Assembly (NCBI GenBank): GCA_012840625.1
Contig: DUSB01000031.1
Span: forward strand, 1-6,413
Source of the DNA: Syntrophomonadaceae bacterium
GTDB lineage: Bacteria > Bacillota > Syntrophomonadia > Syntrophomonadales > Syntrophomonadaceae
Reading direction: 5' to 3'
Length of the DNA stretch: 6,413 nucleotides
The position numbers and the translations under genes were made by a program. Below the pieces are notes generated by a model. That model did no database searches and was not told where the DNA came from. It was given only the letters and a program-made list of their open reading frames with translations. Every line of letters starts with the position of its first letter. The stretch's first letter is position 1. Positions 5,962 to 6,413 of the stretch are shown piece after piece.

Positions 5962-5999
5962 AAGCAGAGCTAACACTGGCTCTGCTTTGCTATTTTTAT
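5962..5999 (+). terminator. Rho-independent terminator ending the five-gene operon
   Basis: AAGCAGAGC (5962-5970) pairs perfectly with GCTCTGCTT (5979-5987) around an 8-nt loop. An interrupted T-rich tail (TTTGCTATTTTTAT) follows. The site begins 17 bases after the stop codon of the UPF0340 gene and fits an intrinsic terminator, weaker than the one at 411-451. Confidence 0.8.
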
Positions 6000-6161
6000 A
6001 GTTATTGCTATGCCTAAAGAGTAAAACCAAGCACTGTGGCAGCTTATGCCCTATAAATTCCTCTACCAGTTGCCCTCTATATCTTCTACATTATTTTCTT
6101 CGACACCATTTTGCAAATCATTGAATTAAACAAAGACCCCGGCTCGATTCAATATCCTAAA

Positions 6162-6199
6162 TTTCTCAACCAGTATGATGTAAAATATTGGTCGAGAAA
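6162..6199. promoter_or_regulatory. Imperfect 11-bp inverted repeat, possible operator, upstream of membrane gene
   Basis: TTTCTCAACCA (6162-6172) and TGGTCGAGAAA (6189-6199) are reverse complements except at one position, with a 16-bp AT-rich centre. The centre contains TATGAT (6174-6179) and TAAAAT (6181-6186), either of which could be a -10 box, though no good -35 hexamer is visible at the usual spacing. Lying 28 bases before the start codon, it could be a repressor site over the promoter. The wide spacing argues against a terminator. The surrounding region 6000-6226 holds no other gene I can support. Confidence 0.4.
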
Positions 6200-6226
6200 A
6201 TTAATTAAACAGGGGTGTGATAAAAG

Positions 6227-6413
6227 ATGAGAAATAATGGTGGGCAAAACGTGATACAGTTCCTGGCTTATTTTATCTACGTATGCCTGATTGGCTTTCT
6301 GGTCTTATGGGGAGTTGGTTTCCAGCAAAGTTTAAAGGCAGAACTAACCAGAAGTTTTGAATTTACTTTCACATTTATAATGTTTTCTCTATTTTTTATA
6401 ACCTTTATAGGAA
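6227..6413 (+). CDS. Hydrophobic membrane protein, N-terminal part (3' end outside window)
   Basis: An ATG frame stays open to the window edge and gives 62 residues. The start is supported by AGGGGTG (6211-6217) 9 bases upstream. After a short polar N-terminus (MRNNGGQNV), residues 10-32 are a likely membrane helix (FLAYFIYVCLIGFLVLWGVG). A charged segment QQSLKAELTRSFE (33-45) follows, and a second strongly hydrophobic stretch starts at about 46 and runs to the edge (FTFTFIMFSLFFITFIG). It is separated from the operon by a terminator and is probably its own transcription unit. I do not recognise the family; a small multi-span membrane protein or the sensor end of a larger protein are both possible. 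Confidence 0.7.
   Translation, partial: MRNNGGQNVIQFLAYFIYVCLIGFLVLWGVGFQQSLKAELTRSFEFTFTFIMFSLFFITFIG

Noticed and set aside
6059..6118. Reverse-strand frame ending ...GVEENNVEDIEGNW
   Set aside because: About 20 codons between stops, no ribosome site and no ATG; most likely chance.

Overview
The window looks like a chromosomal piece from an anaerobic, low-to-medium GC Firmicute of the class Clostridia (possibly Peptococcaceae- or Syntrophomonas-like). This is inferred from the gene families present (DegV, DUF1540, two-subunit glycine dehydrogenase, UPF0340/YwlG), strong AGGAGG-type Shine-Dalgarno sites, GTG and TTG starts, and cysteine-rich proteins. Every supported gene is on the + strand. 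I see no rRNA, tRNA, CRISPR array, insertion sequence or known riboswitch.

Layout. (1) 2-382: the 3' end of a DegV-family fatty-acid-binding protein gene, closed by a clear intrinsic terminator (411-451). (2) 618-5945: five co-directional genes with gaps of about 45-100 nt, no T-tailed terminator between them, and a terminator after the last (5962-5999). They look like one transcription unit: a small double-DUF1540 cysteine protein, a GcvPA-like subunit, a GcvPB-like subunit, an AcoX-type ATP-NAD kinase-family protein, and a UPF0340/DUF436 (YwlG-type) protein. A perfect 15-bp inverted repeat without a T-tail lies between the GcvPB-like and kinase genes. (3) 6227-6413: the start of a new gene for a small hydrophobic membrane protein, cut by the window edge. 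An imperfect 11-bp inverted repeat precedes it.

The main point of interest is the GcvPA/GcvPB-like pair. Both subunits have the fold and length of the two halves of the glycine cleavage P-protein, and the PLP lysine (HKTF), the PLP-contacting Asp and the GTCTMKY block are all kept. Several blocks nearly invariant in true glycine dehydrogenases are rewritten. In the alpha subunit these are TAYTPYQ-E-SQG and the HIRREKATSNICT region; in the beta subunit, HGTNPAS, YDGANLNA and HGGGGPG. No gcvT, gcvH or lpd is in the window, and the pair is instead joined to an AcoX-like kinase and a YwlG-like protein. I infer a P-protein paralogue that may work on another substrate or acceptor, within an uncharacterised five-gene module. 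The sequence alone cannot give the substrate.

Start sites were re-chosen from ribosome binding sites in all five operon genes. Three of the five probably start with GTG or TTG.
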